In this document: positions 17,050-25,387 of the stretch, in pieces | Position numbering within the stretch: the first letter of the stretch is position 1 | Layout: each line of letters opens with the position of its first letter | Assembly: GCA_028279345.1 (NCBI GenBank) | Contig: JANQNY010000029.1 | Location: 1-43,537, forward strand | Origin: Geminicoccaceae bacterium | GTDB lineage: Bacteria; Pseudomonadota; Alphaproteobacteria; Geminicoccales; Geminicoccaceae | Length of the DNA stretch: 43,537 nt | Direction: 5' to 3' | Translations under genes and position numbers: made by a program | The notes under the pieces: generated by a model | The model's input: only the letters and a program-made list of their open reading frames with translations | Database searches by the model: none | What the model was told of the DNA's origin: nothing

Positions 17050-18147
17050 GTGGCCGGAAGCAACTTCGGAACGGCTTTCCGGTTCACGACCTTCGGCGAG
17101 AGCCACGGGCCGGCAATGGGCTGCTGCGTCGACGGCGTGCCACCCGGTCTGCCGCTTGCGGCGGGCGACATCCAGCACTGGCTGGACCGCAGGAAACCCG
17201 GCCAGTCCCGCTTTGTCACGCAGCGCCGCGAGCCGGACCAGGTCGAGATCCTCTCGGGCGTGTTCGACGGCCGCACCACGGGCACGCCCATCGGGCTCTT
17301 GATCCGCAACCAGGACCAACGCTCGGGCGACTATGGCGAGATCAAGGATCAGTACCGTCCCGGCCACGCGGACTACACCTACGACGTCAAATACGGCTTC
17401 CGCGACTATCGCGGCGGCGGTCGTGCGAGCGCCCGCGAGACGGCACTCCGCGTCGCCGCCGGCGCAATCGCGCGCCGCATCCTCGGCGACGGCGTCCGCA
17501 TTCGAGGCGCGCTCGTCGAAATGGGCGGCGATCCCGTCGACCGCCATGCGTGGGACTGGGGGGCGATCGAGCACAACCCCTTCTGGTGCCCCGACATGGC
17601 CACCGCCACCCGCTGGGAATCGCAGCTTGACGATGTGCGTAAGGCAGGATCCTCGGTGGGCGCGGTGGTCGAAGTCGTGGCAGAGGGCGTCCCGCCTGGA
17701 CTGGGAGAGCCGGTCTACGACAAGCTCGACGCCGACCTTGCCAAGGCGATGATGTCGATAAACGCGGTGAAGGCGGTCGAGATCGGTGCCGGGCTGGAGG
17801 CGGCGCGGCTGCGTGGCGAGGCGAACGCCGACGAAATGCGACTCGTCGACGGCCGCGCCGTGTTCCTCTCCAACCACGCTGGCGGCATTCTGGGCGGCAT
17901 CTCGACCGGCGCGCCGGTGGTCGTCCGCTTCGCGGTCAAGCCTACCAGCTCGATCCTCACGCCGCGCCGCAGCATCGATCGCTTCGGTAAGGAGGTGGAA
18001 CTCCGGACCAAAGGACGTCACGATCCCTGCGTCGGCATCCGCGCCGTGCCCGTAGGAGAGGCGATGCTGGCCTGCGTCCTCGCCGATCATCTGCTGCGTG
18101 ACCGTGCGCTGGGCCCGCAGCCGCGCGGACCCGCACCGCTGCCTTGA
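17050..18147 (+). CDS. aroC: Chorismate synthase
   Basis: AroC turns EPSP into chorismate, the last common step to aromatic amino acids, folate and ubiquinone, using reduced FMN. The 365-residue protein begins (GTG) [20 protein letters not shown]. It has the conserved [52 protein letters not shown] and GGISTGAPV segments. It is close behind fabI and ends in a TTGA overlap with the VOC gene. Confidence 0.96.
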   Translation: MAGSNFGTAFRFTTFGESHGPAMGCCVDGVPPGLPLAAGDIQHWLDRRKPGQSRFVTQRREPDQVEILSGVFDGRTTGTPIGLLIRNQDQRSGDYGEIKDQYRPGHADYTYDVKYGFRDYRGGGRASARETALRVAAGAIARRILGDGVRIRGALVEMGGDPVDRHAWDWGAIEHNPFWCPDMATATRWESQLDDVRKAGSSVGAVVEVVAEGVPPGLGEPVYDKLDADLAKAMMSINAVKAVEIGAGLEAARLRGEANADEMRLVDGRAVFLSNHAGGILGGISTGAPVVVRFAVKPTSSILTPRRSIDRFGKEVELRTKGRHDPCVGIRAVPVGEAMLACVLADHLLRDRALGPQPRGPAPLP

Positions 18148-18584
18148 GCATCGCCTCGAGCGTCGCGCTGCCACTTCGGCACGTCCTCGAGACGGTGCTC
18201 TATGTCGACGACCTCGACCGAGCCGCCTGGTTCTACGGCGATCTCTTGGGCCTCGCCGAGGCGAGCCGGCGGCCGGGGCTCTTTCTCTTCTATCGCCTCG
18301 ACGCCGCGATGCTCCTTCTGTTCGTCGCCGCAGCGGCGCGGCGCTCCAGCTCAGTGCCGCCGCACGGCGCCGACGGGCCGGGCCATGTCGCCCTCGCCTG
18401 CGCCGATGCGGATCTGGACGCATGGCGGCTGCGGCTCGAGCAGGCGGGCGTAGCGGTCGAGCACGAGGCCAGCTGGCCCCGCGGCGGTCGCTCCCTCTAC
18501 GTCCGTGATCCCGCCGGCAACAGCGTCGAGCTCGCCGCGCCGTCGATCTGGGGCTTCCCCGATCCGCCCGCGAGCGGCGCTTGA
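18144..18584 (+). CDS. VOC/glyoxalase family protein
   Basis: The 146-residue protein has the vicinal-oxygen-chelate double beta-alpha-beta fold. It starts [21 protein letters not shown], with a metal-ligand-type His13. Later come [15 protein letters not shown] and [15 protein letters not shown], with a second His and a Glu in ligand positions. The substrate is unknown: such proteins include dioxygenases, lyases and resistance proteins. It starts with TTG 18144, overlapping the aroC stop as TTGA, so it is translated with aroC. Its stop meets the ATG of the next gene (TGATG). Confidence 0.82.
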   Translation: MSIASSVALPLRHVLETVLYVDDLDRAAWFYGDLLGLAEASRRPGLFLFYRLDAAMLLLFVAAAARRSSSVPPHGADGPGHVALACADADLDAWRLRLEQAGVAVEHEASWPRGGRSLYVRDPAGNSVELAAPSIWGFPDPPASGA

Positions 18585-19186
18585 TGGCCCGCCCCGACCG
18601 GACTCCGCCGGTCCGCCTCCTGGGCGACATCGCGTGTCCATGGACTTACCTCACCTTGACCGCCCTCGTACGCGCCTTCGGCGAGAGTCTCCGCCTCGAA
18701 TGGCACCCGTTCCTGTTGCCAGCCGGCGACTTCCGGGGCCAGCGCGAGCGCCTGTCCAGTGCCGTGGCCAGCTATGCGAAGCGCCTCGAAGCTCCGTTCG
18801 TCGCCGAGGCGCTCGACGCGCCGGTCGACGGCCGCCTCGCCCACGGCGTGGTGCTCGCCGCCGTCGCCGAAGACCGGGGCCGCGAAGCCGCCGAAGCCCT
18901 CTTCGCGGCACATTTCGCGCATGGCAAGCCGCTGGTGGAAAGCGACGCTGTCGCGTCGGCGCTTGCAGAACGGGTCGGCGCTTCGACGGTGGCCCGCTGG
19001 CTCGAGCAAGCAAACGGGAGTGGCGCCGTCGTCGAGCGTGCGTCGCGCGCCGCCCGGCTCGCCGGCGTCAGCGAGATCCCGTTGACGGTGATCGACAATG
19101 GCTACGTCATTGGCGGCCTGCAGCCGCCGGAGGCGTACCGCGCGCTCGTCGAGCTCGCCGTTGTCGAGGCTCAGCTCGAGCCGTGA
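18584..19186 (+). CDS. FrnE-like DsbA-family thioredoxin-fold protein
   Basis: The 200-residue protein resembles the cytoplasmic FrnE / 2-hydroxychromene-2-carboxylate isomerase branch of the DsbA family. After the first strand it has DIACPWTYL where FrnE has CPWC, so the second redox cysteine is Thr. A helical insert follows. The late segment VSEIPLTVIDNGYVIGGLQPPEAY contains the cis-Pro loop (EIPLTVI) and the family ending. Without CxxC it may be a glutathione-dependent isomerase/transferase or a monothiol enzyme; this is inference. The start is ATG 18584 in TGATG, and the end overlaps the MFS gene as GTGA. Confidence 0.8.
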   Translation: MARPDRTPPVRLLGDIACPWTYLTLTALVRAFGESLRLEWHPFLLPAGDFRGQRERLSSAVASYAKRLEAPFVAEALDAPVDGRLAHGVVLAAVAEDRGREAAEALFAAHFAHGKPLVESDAVASALAERVGASTVARWLEQANGSGAVVERASRAARLAGVSEIPLTVIDNGYVIGGLQPPEAYRALVELAVVEAQLEP

Positions 19187-20406
19187 GCACCGCAGAACGC
19201 AACCGCAAGCGACGCTCGTTGACCCTGCTGGTCATCGCCGAGGTCCTGGCGATGGGCCTCTGGTTCATGACCGCCGGCGTGCTTCCCGAGCTGCGCACCG
19301 AATTCGGCTTGAGCGCGGTGCAGCAGGCCTTGTTGTCGAGCGCGGTTCAGGGAGGCTTCGTCGTGGGCGCCCTCCTCATCGCCGTCACCGGCCTCGCGGA
19401 TCGCCTCGACCCGCGCCGCGTGGTGGCCGCGTCGGCAGTCGGCGCCGCCGTCGCCACCCTGGCACTCCTGGTCGTCCCGGCCGACACGACAGCAGCGGTT
19501 GGCTTGCGCGCGCTCACGGGCGCGCTGCTCGCCGGCGTCTATCCCGTCGGCATGAAGCTCGTCGCTGGCTGGGGTGTGAAGGATCGCGGCTTCCTCGTGG
19601 CGCTCTTGGTCGGCGCCCTCACGTTGGGCTCGGCCATGCCGCATCTGCTCGCCGCCATGGGCGGCGCTGCGTGGCGGCCGGTCGTGGTCATCGCCTCGCT
19701 CCTGGCCGCCTGCGGCGGCGCCTTGGTGCTGCTTACCGACCTCGGCCCGCATCATGCGCGCGCCCCGCGGTTTCGTGCCCGTGCGCTCACCATGGCCTGG
19801 CACGAGCCGCGCATCCGTGCGGCCTATGGCGGCTATCTGGGACACATGTGGGAACTCTACGCCATGTGGGCCTGGATCGGCGCCGCCCTGGCAGTAGGGT
19901 TCGCCGAGCGGCTGGAGACCGATGCGGCGCTCTTGCTCGCGCGCCTCGTCACCTTCGCCGCGATTGCCGCCGGCGGCATCCTCTGCATCGTCGCCGGGAG
20001 GGTCGCGGACCGGGTGGGCAAGGCCCGAATCGCCGTTGCGGCGATGGCCGTGAGCGGCACGGCAGCACTCGCCACCGCGGTCACGCTCGGCGGCCCGGTC
20101 TGGCTCACCACCTTGTGCGTGCTGGTCTGGGGCATGAGCGTCGTGCCAGACAGCGCGCAGTTCTCGGCACTCGTCGCCGACGCTTCACCGCCCGAGCTAA
20201 CCGGTAGCCTGCTCACGCTACAGACCGCACTCGGCTTCGCCCTGACGACGTTCACCGTGCAGGTGGCGCCCTGGGTCGCTGATCACATCGGCTGGTCTGC
20301 GCTCCTCGCCTTGCTCGCCATCGGCCCGGCCCTGGGCATCATGGCGATGCGACCGCTCGTACGCCGCGAAAGCCGTCTCAACGGCGGGCTTGAAAGAACG
20401 CCTTGA
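19183..20406 (+). CDS. MFS transporter
   Basis: This 407-residue inner-membrane protein has about 12 hydrophobic segments and the major-facilitator loop signature GLADRLDPRRVVAAS between helices 2 and 3. A second copy, AGRVADRVGKARIAV, lies in the C-terminal half. The N-terminal MGLWFMTAGVLPELRTEFG is typical of the nitrate/cyanate-like and drug-exporter MFS groups. The substrate cannot be told. It starts GTG 19183, overlapping the previous stop. The 3' end overlaps convergent tadA by 29 bp. Confidence 0.87.
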   Translation: MSTAERNRKRRSLTLLVIAEVLAMGLWFMTAGVLPELRTEFGLSAVQQALLSSAVQGGFVVGALLIAVTGLADRLDPRRVVAASAVGAAVATLALLVVPADTTAAVGLRALTGALLAGVYPVGMKLVAGWGVKDRGFLVALLVGALTLGSAMPHLLAAMGGAAWRPVVVIASLLAACGGALVLLTDLGPHHARAPRFRARALTMAWHEPRIRAAYGGYLGHMWELYAMWAWIGAALAVGFAERLETDAALLLARLVTFAAIAAGGILCIVAGRVADRVGKARIAVAAMAVSGTAALATAVTLGGPVWLTTLCVLVWGMSVVPDSAQFSALVADASPPELTGSLLTLQTALGFALTTFTVQVAPWVADHIGWSALLALLAIGPALGIMAMRPLVRRESRLNGGLERTP

Positions 20407-20842
20407 GCAGGGCGGCGGCCGGCGCCTCGGCGATGAGGCCGTAGACCTCCGGGCGGTGGTTACAGCTCGAGCTCGCGAAGATTCGCGGACCGTGGTCGAC
20501 GCCGCCGCCCTTCGGGTCCTCGCAGCCATAGTAGAGCCGGCGGATGCGGGCGAAGCTGATGGCTTGGGCGCACATCGGACAGGGCTCGAGGGTCACATGC
20601 AGGTCGCAGCCCACAAGGCGCGGCGTACCGAGGCGTGCGGCCGCCATGCGGAGCGCCAAGAGCTCGGCATGCGCGGTCGGATCACGATCGCGCTCGACCC
20701 GGTTGGACGTAACGGCGAGCAGGCTGCCATCAGGGCCGACCACAGCCGCGCCAACAGGCACGTCACCCGCAGCGAAAGCTCGCTCGGCCGCTTCGAGGGC
20801 GGCGCGCATGGGCATCGTCGTGCTTGCGAAAGGCTCCTGCAC
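20378..20842 (-). CDS. tadA: tRNA-specific adenosine deaminase
   Basis: TadA deaminates the wobble A34 of tRNA-Arg(ACG) to inosine. The cytidine-deaminase fold shows the zinc and catalytic set His58-Ala-Glu60 (DPTAHAELLAL) and PCPMC (Cys88, Cys91), plus FARIRRLYYGCEDPKGGG. The frame runs to 21058 but the upstream part is not conserved. GTG 20842 has GGAGG four nt upstream and gives the usual N-terminal extension (154 residues). ATG 20815 is the alternative. The final 30 residues (SSSCNHRPEVYGLIAEAPAAALL) match the family C-terminus. Confidence 0.93.
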   Translation of the reverse strand: MQEPFASTTMPMRAALEAAERAFAAGDVPVGAAVVGPDGSLLAVTSNRVERDRDPTAHAELLALRMAAARLGTPRLVGCDLHVTLEPCPMCAQAISFARIRRLYYGCEDPKGGGVDHGPRIFASSSCNHRPEVYGLIAEAPAAALLKAFFQARR

Positions 20843-20987
20843 GGACCCTCCGAGCCTGCCTCGTGCAGGGGCACCTACGGCTGGTTCACGTCCGAACGCG
20901 CCAAAGCTGCACGAATTCAAAGACCTAGCGCATCGTGGACGCGTTCGAAGCTGATCGCTTCGCGTGCGTCGGTGCACTAGCCGCCGT

Positions 20988-21689
20988 TCAGACCGGACGG
21001 TCGACCAGCGCGCTGAGGTCCAGCGACGCCGTGCCTTCCGGCAACCCTTCGAGCGCAAGCTCGACGGGTACGGTCTCGCCCGGGCCTAGCACGGCAACCG
21101 GGACCGCCACCACCCGTTCGGCGATCCATGCACCCTGGTTGCTCAAGAACCGCACGCGGATACCCTCGACACGCACCGGCCGGCGCGCCGGATTGGTCAG
21201 CTGAACACCCACCAGAAGCAGCGGCTCGGCCACATCCGTCGCCCAAAACACCTCGCCCTGCGTGAGTTCCGGCAGTGGCGGGCCGAGGCCGGGCAACTGG
21301 TCCCGAAACGCATAGAAGAGGCTCGCCGTGCCAACGAGCACCAGGATCAGCGCCACCGCCGAAAGCCCCAGCGTCAGCCCCCGTGACGTGCGCGCAGGCG
21401 CGTCTGGCGGCGCTGCGGTAGCAGTCGGTGTCGGCTCGGGTTCTGGCGTCGCGGACGCCGAGGCCGGTGCCGGCGTCGGCGGCTCGGTGGGTTCCGGCTC
21501 CTTCGGCACTTGCGGGGCCACGGCCTCGGCGGCGACGTCGGGGCCCGCCTCGTCGGCGTCGTCGCCTTCGGACGCGAGCGGATGCCAGACCTCGTGGCAG
21601 CGACGGCAGCGCAGCTGCAGGCGCGGCCGTGCCAGCACCTCAGGTGCCAGCTCATAGGACGTTCCGCAGTTCGGACAGGCGACGTGCAC
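20988..21689 (-). CDS. Zinc-ribbon (MJ0042-type) membrane protein
   Basis: The 233-residue protein starts (GTG 21689, GAGG about 6 nt upstream) with HVACPNCGTSYELAPEVL. Cys5, Cys8, Cys28 and Cys31 make an MJ0042-type zinc ribbon. A long Pro/Ala/Glu-rich linker follows, then one transmembrane helix (about residues 103-127). The C-terminal domain (LLLVGVQLTNPARRPVRVEGI, then VPVAVLGPGETVPVELAL) resembles the DUF3426 outer domain. The role is unknown. A longer start at 21743 lacks support. Confidence 0.78.
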   Translation of the reverse strand: MHVACPNCGTSYELAPEVLARPRLQLRCRRCHEVWHPLASEGDDADEAGPDVAAEAVAPQVPKEPEPTEPPTPAPASASATPEPEPTPTATAAPPDAPARTSRGLTLGLSAVALILVLVGTASLFYAFRDQLPGLGPPLPELTQGEVFWATDVAEPLLLVGVQLTNPARRPVRVEGIRVRFLSNQGAWIAERVVAVPVAVLGPGETVPVELALEGLPEGTASLDLSALVDRPV

Positions 21690-21802
21690 GCGCGACCTCG
21701 ACCGTTGCACTGGGGTCAACCATAAATGAAGCTTCGCTAGCAAATCCTTAGCGCCGCGAACATCGGTTCGAGCGCGTCAGCGGAACGGGACGTCGAGCGG
21801 TC

Positions 21803-22531
21803 GTGCGCGGTATCGTCTTTCAGATCGCCTTCGTCGCGTGGACGCTGGTGCTGGGCCTACTCTTTCTGCCGCTGACTCTGCTGCTCGACGGGCGCGGCGT
21901 GCGGCGATGCGCCCGCATCTGGGAAGCCGGCATCACGCTCTTGCTGCGGCTCGTCTGCGGTATCCGAATCGAGGTTCGAGGCACGCCGCCCACGACCCCC
22001 TGCCTGATCGCGGCAAAGCACCAGTCGGTGCTGGAAACGCTGACCTTTCACCGACTGGTTCCAAACATTGCCATCTTGCTCAAGGCCGAGCTGCTGCGCG
22101 TTCCACTGCTCGGCCGCTATCTGCGCCTTGCCGGCGGCGTGGCCGTCGACCGGGACGCCGGCACGAAGGCCATGCGCAAGACCATCCGCGAGGCGCACCA
22201 ACGCCTCGACGACGGGTTGTCGCTGCTGGTGTTTCCCGAAGGCACGCGGGTGCCGCCCGGCGAGCGGCGTCCCTACAAGCCCGGCATCGCCGCACTCTAC
22301 CTCAAGCTGGAGCGCGCGGTCGTGCCAGTGGCGCTCCACACCGGGCATGTCTGGGGCAACGGCGTCTTCGCCAAACGCCCGGGCGTCGCGGTGATCGCCT
22401 TTCTCGATCCCATTCCGCCCGGCCTCGACCGGCGGACCTTCATGGCCCGGCTCGAGCAAGCGATCGAACCGGAGAGCTTGAAGCTGGCCGGCCTTCAGCC
22501 GCCCTCGCCGGCACCCGGCTTCAGCCCGTAG
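21803..22531 (+). CDS. plsC: 1-acyl-sn-glycerol-3-phosphate acyltransferase
   Basis: PlsC acylates lysophosphatidic acid to phosphatidic acid at the inner membrane. After an N-terminal hydrophobic segment, the 242-residue protein shows the acyltransferase blocks. Block I is AAKHQSVLETL, where the usual HX4D is HX4E, a variant I know from proteobacterial PlsC. The others are GGVAVDRD, the substrate motif LLVFPEGTRV and VVPVALHTG. It starts with GTG 21803. The tail overlaps the convergent BciB-like gene by 37 bp. Confidence 0.9.
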   Translation: MRGIVFQIAFVAWTLVLGLLFLPLTLLLDGRGVRRCARIWEAGITLLLRLVCGIRIEVRGTPPTTPCLIAAKHQSVLETLTFHRLVPNIAILLKAELLRVPLLGRYLRLAGGVAVDRDAGTKAMRKTIREAHQRLDDGLSLLVFPEGTRVPPGERRPYKPGIAALYLKLERAVVPVALHTGHVWGNGVFAKRPGVAVIAFLDPIPPGLDRRTFMARLEQAIEPESLKLAGLQPPSPAPGFSP

Positions 22532-23718
22532 GGCCGCACCAGCCGCCAAACGTGCAGCGGCGCCATCGTCTTCAGCAGGCGCGGCTGCTCCCGGCGCAGG
22601 TGCAGCACCGTCTCGATCGCCTTCATCTCGACCCGCGCCCGCGCGAACTCCAGCCCGCGCGGCCCCACCCACTTCATGAGCCGGCCGACGATCGGTCGAA
22701 GCCAGTTTGGCATGGCGCGCACGGGCAAGCCTCCGGCCGCGCGCTCGAGGTTGACCTTGAAACCATCGACCGCAGCCTTGCGCCTGCCACCGGTCGTGAG
22801 GGGGCTAAGCCGCACCTCGCCATCGAGCAGGTCCAGGAGTTCGGCGCCCCGCGCATTGCGGATCACGAGCCACTGCTCGCCAGTGCCCGCCATGTAGCCC
22901 ACGGTGAGATCAGCCAGCGCGTTGGTGTAGTCGACGCAGGTGCGGCAGGTGAGCGGGAAGAAGTCCGCCGGCAGCTTGCTGATCGGCAGGCTGAGGAAGG
23001 GCAGCGTACGTCGCCGCCCGTCCGCAAACCGGAGCTCGACCATGTAGTCGGCGCGGAACTCGAGATAGGTGATGGTCTCCGGGTTGGGATCGAGCAACGC
23101 GAGAAACTCGTGAAAACGCTCGGTGGTCGTGTTGTCCGAACAGGGTGTGCCGATGACGAACAGGCGGTCGAAGCCGAGTTCCTCCTCAAGCGCCCTAAGC
23201 GCGTGCACCTGGCAAGGAATGCCGATGACGGCGAGACGACGATAGCCGGCGTCGAGCGCGGGGCCGAGCAGCGCCAGGAGCGGCGCGTAGCCCATCTTCA
23301 TGCCGCGACACGCCGCCATCGCCGCCGGGTCGGTGACCAGCACCGGCCGCGGCCGCCAGCGGTCGTCAGAGTCCGCCGCCGTCGCGAGTACCGCATCGAC
23401 TGCACCGGTCTCGAGGAGCCGCGCGCCGATCCGAGTTGTGATGCCGGTCCACTGGGCACCTTCCGGCGGCGACCGCAGCGCGGCACGCACCATGCGCTGA
23501 AACGGCCCGAAGAAGACCTCGTCGGGACGCTCGGACGCGCGCGCTCGGCCGTGCACGCGGCGCTCGAGCTCGGCATAGTCCGGCCTCAGGAACTGGCAGG
23601 CCACGCCACAGTGTTTGGCGAGGTCCGTGCGCGAGATGCCGCAATCCGTACAGAGCCGACGCGGGGCGGGCTCGGCAAGCGGCGCCGTCCATAGTCCCGG
23701 AGCAAGCGCGTCGGGCAT
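22495..23718 (-). CDS. BciB/FrhB-like flavo-iron-sulfur oxidoreductase
   Basis: The 407-residue protein belongs to the coenzyme F420 hydrogenase/dehydrogenase beta-subunit family, which includes the ferredoxin-dependent 8-vinyl chlorophyllide reductase BciB. It has an N-terminal Cys cluster (LCTDCGISR, Cys23 and Cys26, then HCGVACQFL, Cys37 and Cys41). Further on are VIGIPCQVHALRALEE, FVIGTPCSDN and CRTCVDYTNALADLTVGY. These are the FAD and [4Fe-4S] binding elements of the family. ATG 23718 has GAGGGA upstream. No pigment gene is in the window, so a BciB role is only one option; an orphan FrhB-like reductase is the other. Confidence 0.75.
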   Translation of the reverse strand: MPDALAPGLWTAPLAEPAPRRLCTDCGISRTDLAKHCGVACQFLRPDYAELERRVHGRARASERPDEVFFGPFQRMVRAALRSPPEGAQWTGITTRIGARLLETGAVDAVLATAADSDDRWRPRPVLVTDPAAMAACRGMKMGYAPLLALLGPALDAGYRRLAVIGIPCQVHALRALEEELGFDRLFVIGTPCSDNTTTERFHEFLALLDPNPETITYLEFRADYMVELRFADGRRRTLPFLSLPISKLPADFFPLTCRTCVDYTNALADLTVGYMAGTGEQWLVIRNARGAELLDLLDGEVRLSPLTTGGRRKAAVDGFKVNLERAAGGLPVRAMPNWLRPIVGRLMKWVGPRGLEFARARVEMKAIETVLHLRREQPRLLKTMAPLHVWRLVRPYGLKPGAGEGG

Positions 23719-23858
23719 GACCCATCCCTCGAGCGGCTGAGTTCCTGCAGACTGGACGGCTGGCAAGATGTCGCCAAGCTGCCCCTTGGTTGCGCGCGCC
23801 TGGTCGGTTCGAGAGGCGGCCGGCGCATCAGCCTCAACCCATGACGGGAACGAGACCG

Positions 23859-24392
23859 ATGATCCGCAAATCGACGCCGGACGACCTGGCTACGCTGGAA
23901 GAGCTGCATCGCGCAGCCTTCAGCGGCGACGAGGAGGCCATGCTCGTGCGCGATCTGATGGCCGATCCGACCGCGGTGCCGCTACTCTCGCTCCTGGCAC
24001 TCGAAGGGACTGCGCCCATCGGCCACGTGCTCTTCACGGCCGCGAGGCTCGAAGGTGCCGCCATCCCGAAGAGGGCCTCGCTACTCGCTCCGCTCGCGGT
24101 CACACCCAGCGCCCAGGGCCAAGGCGTCGGCAGCGCGCTCGTGGAAACCGGGCTCGCGCGTCTCGAGGCCACGGGGACGACGTTGGCCTTCGTCTTCGGC
24201 GATCCGGCATACTACGGCCGGTTCGGGTTCAAGCCGGCGGCGCCGCGGGGCATCCAGCCGCCCTGCCCCACCAGCGATGATGACGCCTATGGCTGGATGG
24301 TGCGGACGCTCGGCGACACAACGCTCGAAGCGGTCAGCGGTCGGGTCCGCTGCGCGCGCAGCCTCGAGCGACCCGAGCTGTGGCTCGTTTGA
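23859..24392 (+). CDS. GNAT family N-acetyltransferase
   Basis: The 177-residue protein starts MIRKSTPDDLATLEELHRAAF, the first strand and helix of the GNAT fold. It has the acetyl-CoA pyrophosphate loop QGQGVGSALVETGL and the YYGRFGFKPA segment, common in the YhbS-like subgroup. The substrate is unknown. ATG 23841 is six codons upstream and also possible. It is convergent with prmA (24 nt between the stops) and diverges from the BciB-like gene. Confidence 0.83.
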   Translation: MIRKSTPDDLATLEELHRAAFSGDEEAMLVRDLMADPTAVPLLSLLALEGTAPIGHVLFTAARLEGAAIPKRASLLAPLAVTPSAQGQGVGSALVETGLARLEATGTTLAFVFGDPAYYGRFGFKPAAPRGIQPPCPTSDDDAYGWMVRTLGDTTLEAVSGRVRCARSLERPELWLV

Positions 24393-24416
24393 CGCGCAGA
24401 GGCGGCGGGCGCGGCC

Positions 24417-25376
24417 CTAGTCCCAGCGCTGCTGACGAGTCGCGGGCCGTCGCTCGACCGCGAAGGGGCTCGGATGGCGAACGCTTGACACCCGATGGCG
24501 GCGTGGCGGTCGTCTGAAGAGGAGCGTCGTCCAACCATCCACGTCGACACGTGAACTCAGCCGGAGGCCCTGACGGCGGTGCGCGACCAGCACGGCTTCG
24601 GCCTGAACGGCCAGCAAGCCGGAGAGCACGGCTTCCCCGCCCGGTGCGAGGACCCGTGCGAGGTCCGTGGCCATCTCCGTCAACGGCCCGGCAAGGATAT
24701 TCGCGAACACGAGGTCGACGGGTTTCGCCTGCCGCCGTACCTGCCGATCATAGCCATCCGCGACGAAAGCGCGGAGGCGCCCGGCGACCCGGTTGCGCCG
24801 GGCGTTCGTCGCCGCCGCCTCGACCGCAGAAGCATCGATGTCGACCGCGCGTGCTCGCGCCGTCGGCCAGCATTTGAGAGCCGCGATGGCCAAGACTGCC
24901 GAACCGCAGCCCATGTCGAGGATCGTTCGGCAGTAGCGGCGCCGCGCCAGGGCGTCGAGCGCCAGGAGGCAGCCCCGCGTGCTGCCGTGCTCGCCGGAGC
25001 CGAACGCGGTGCCCGCGTCGATCAGGATCGGCACGCTGCCCCGAGGCGGCGTCTCCTCGACGTGACTGCCATGGAGCCAGAAGCGCCCGACGCGCAGCGG
25101 CGGAAAGCTGCGGCGGGTCGCTTCGAGCCAGTCGCGCCCGGTGAGCGGTGCCACGCTGATGGCGGCTGCGGGTGGCGCATCGTCGCCCAATAGGCTCAGC
25201 AGCTGATCGTGCAACGCGCGGACCTCCAACCGCTCACGGGCCAAGAGCTCGCAGACCCAGCCGCCTGAGGTGTCCTCGAAGGCAGCGATACTGCTGACCC
25301 GCTCGTCGAAGCCGGTGAGCAGCTCATCGAGCACGCTCGGGTCCATCGGGAAGCGCACCTGCCAGAAGTCGGGCAT
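24417..25376 (-). CDS. prmA: Ribosomal protein L11 methyltransferase
   Basis: PrmA methylates ribosomal protein L11. The 319-residue protein has an N-terminal L11-recognition domain. The methyltransferase domain shows IDAGTAFGSGEHGSTRGCL, motif I ILDMGCGSAVLAIAAL, VDIDASAVEAA and the active loop FANILAGPL. The C-terminus carries about 30 extra Arg-rich residues beyond the usual end (RRPPRRHRVSSVRHPSPF). ATG 25376 lies 11 nt after the helicase stop, so the two genes are probably cotranscribed. Confidence 0.92.
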   Translation of the reverse strand: MPDFWQVRFPMDPSVLDELLTGFDERVSSIAAFEDTSGGWVCELLARERLEVRALHDQLLSLLGDDAPPAAAISVAPLTGRDWLEATRRSFPPLRVGRFWLHGSHVEETPPRGSVPILIDAGTAFGSGEHGSTRGCLLALDALARRRYCRTILDMGCGSAVLAIAALKCWPTARARAVDIDASAVEAAATNARRNRVAGRLRAFVADGYDRQVRRQAKPVDLVFANILAGPLTEMATDLARVLAPGGEAVLSGLLAVQAEAVLVAHRRQGLRLSSRVDVDGWTTLLFRRPPRRHRVSSVRHPSPFAVERRPATRQQRWD

Positions 25377-25387
25377 CGGCGCCGCGC

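Noticed and set aside
16410..18630. Long minus-strand frames opposite fabI and aroC (up to 585 codons)
   Set aside because: They are shadows of well-recognised plus-strand genes, with Arg/Ala-rich, motif-free translations typical of high-GC antisense frames.
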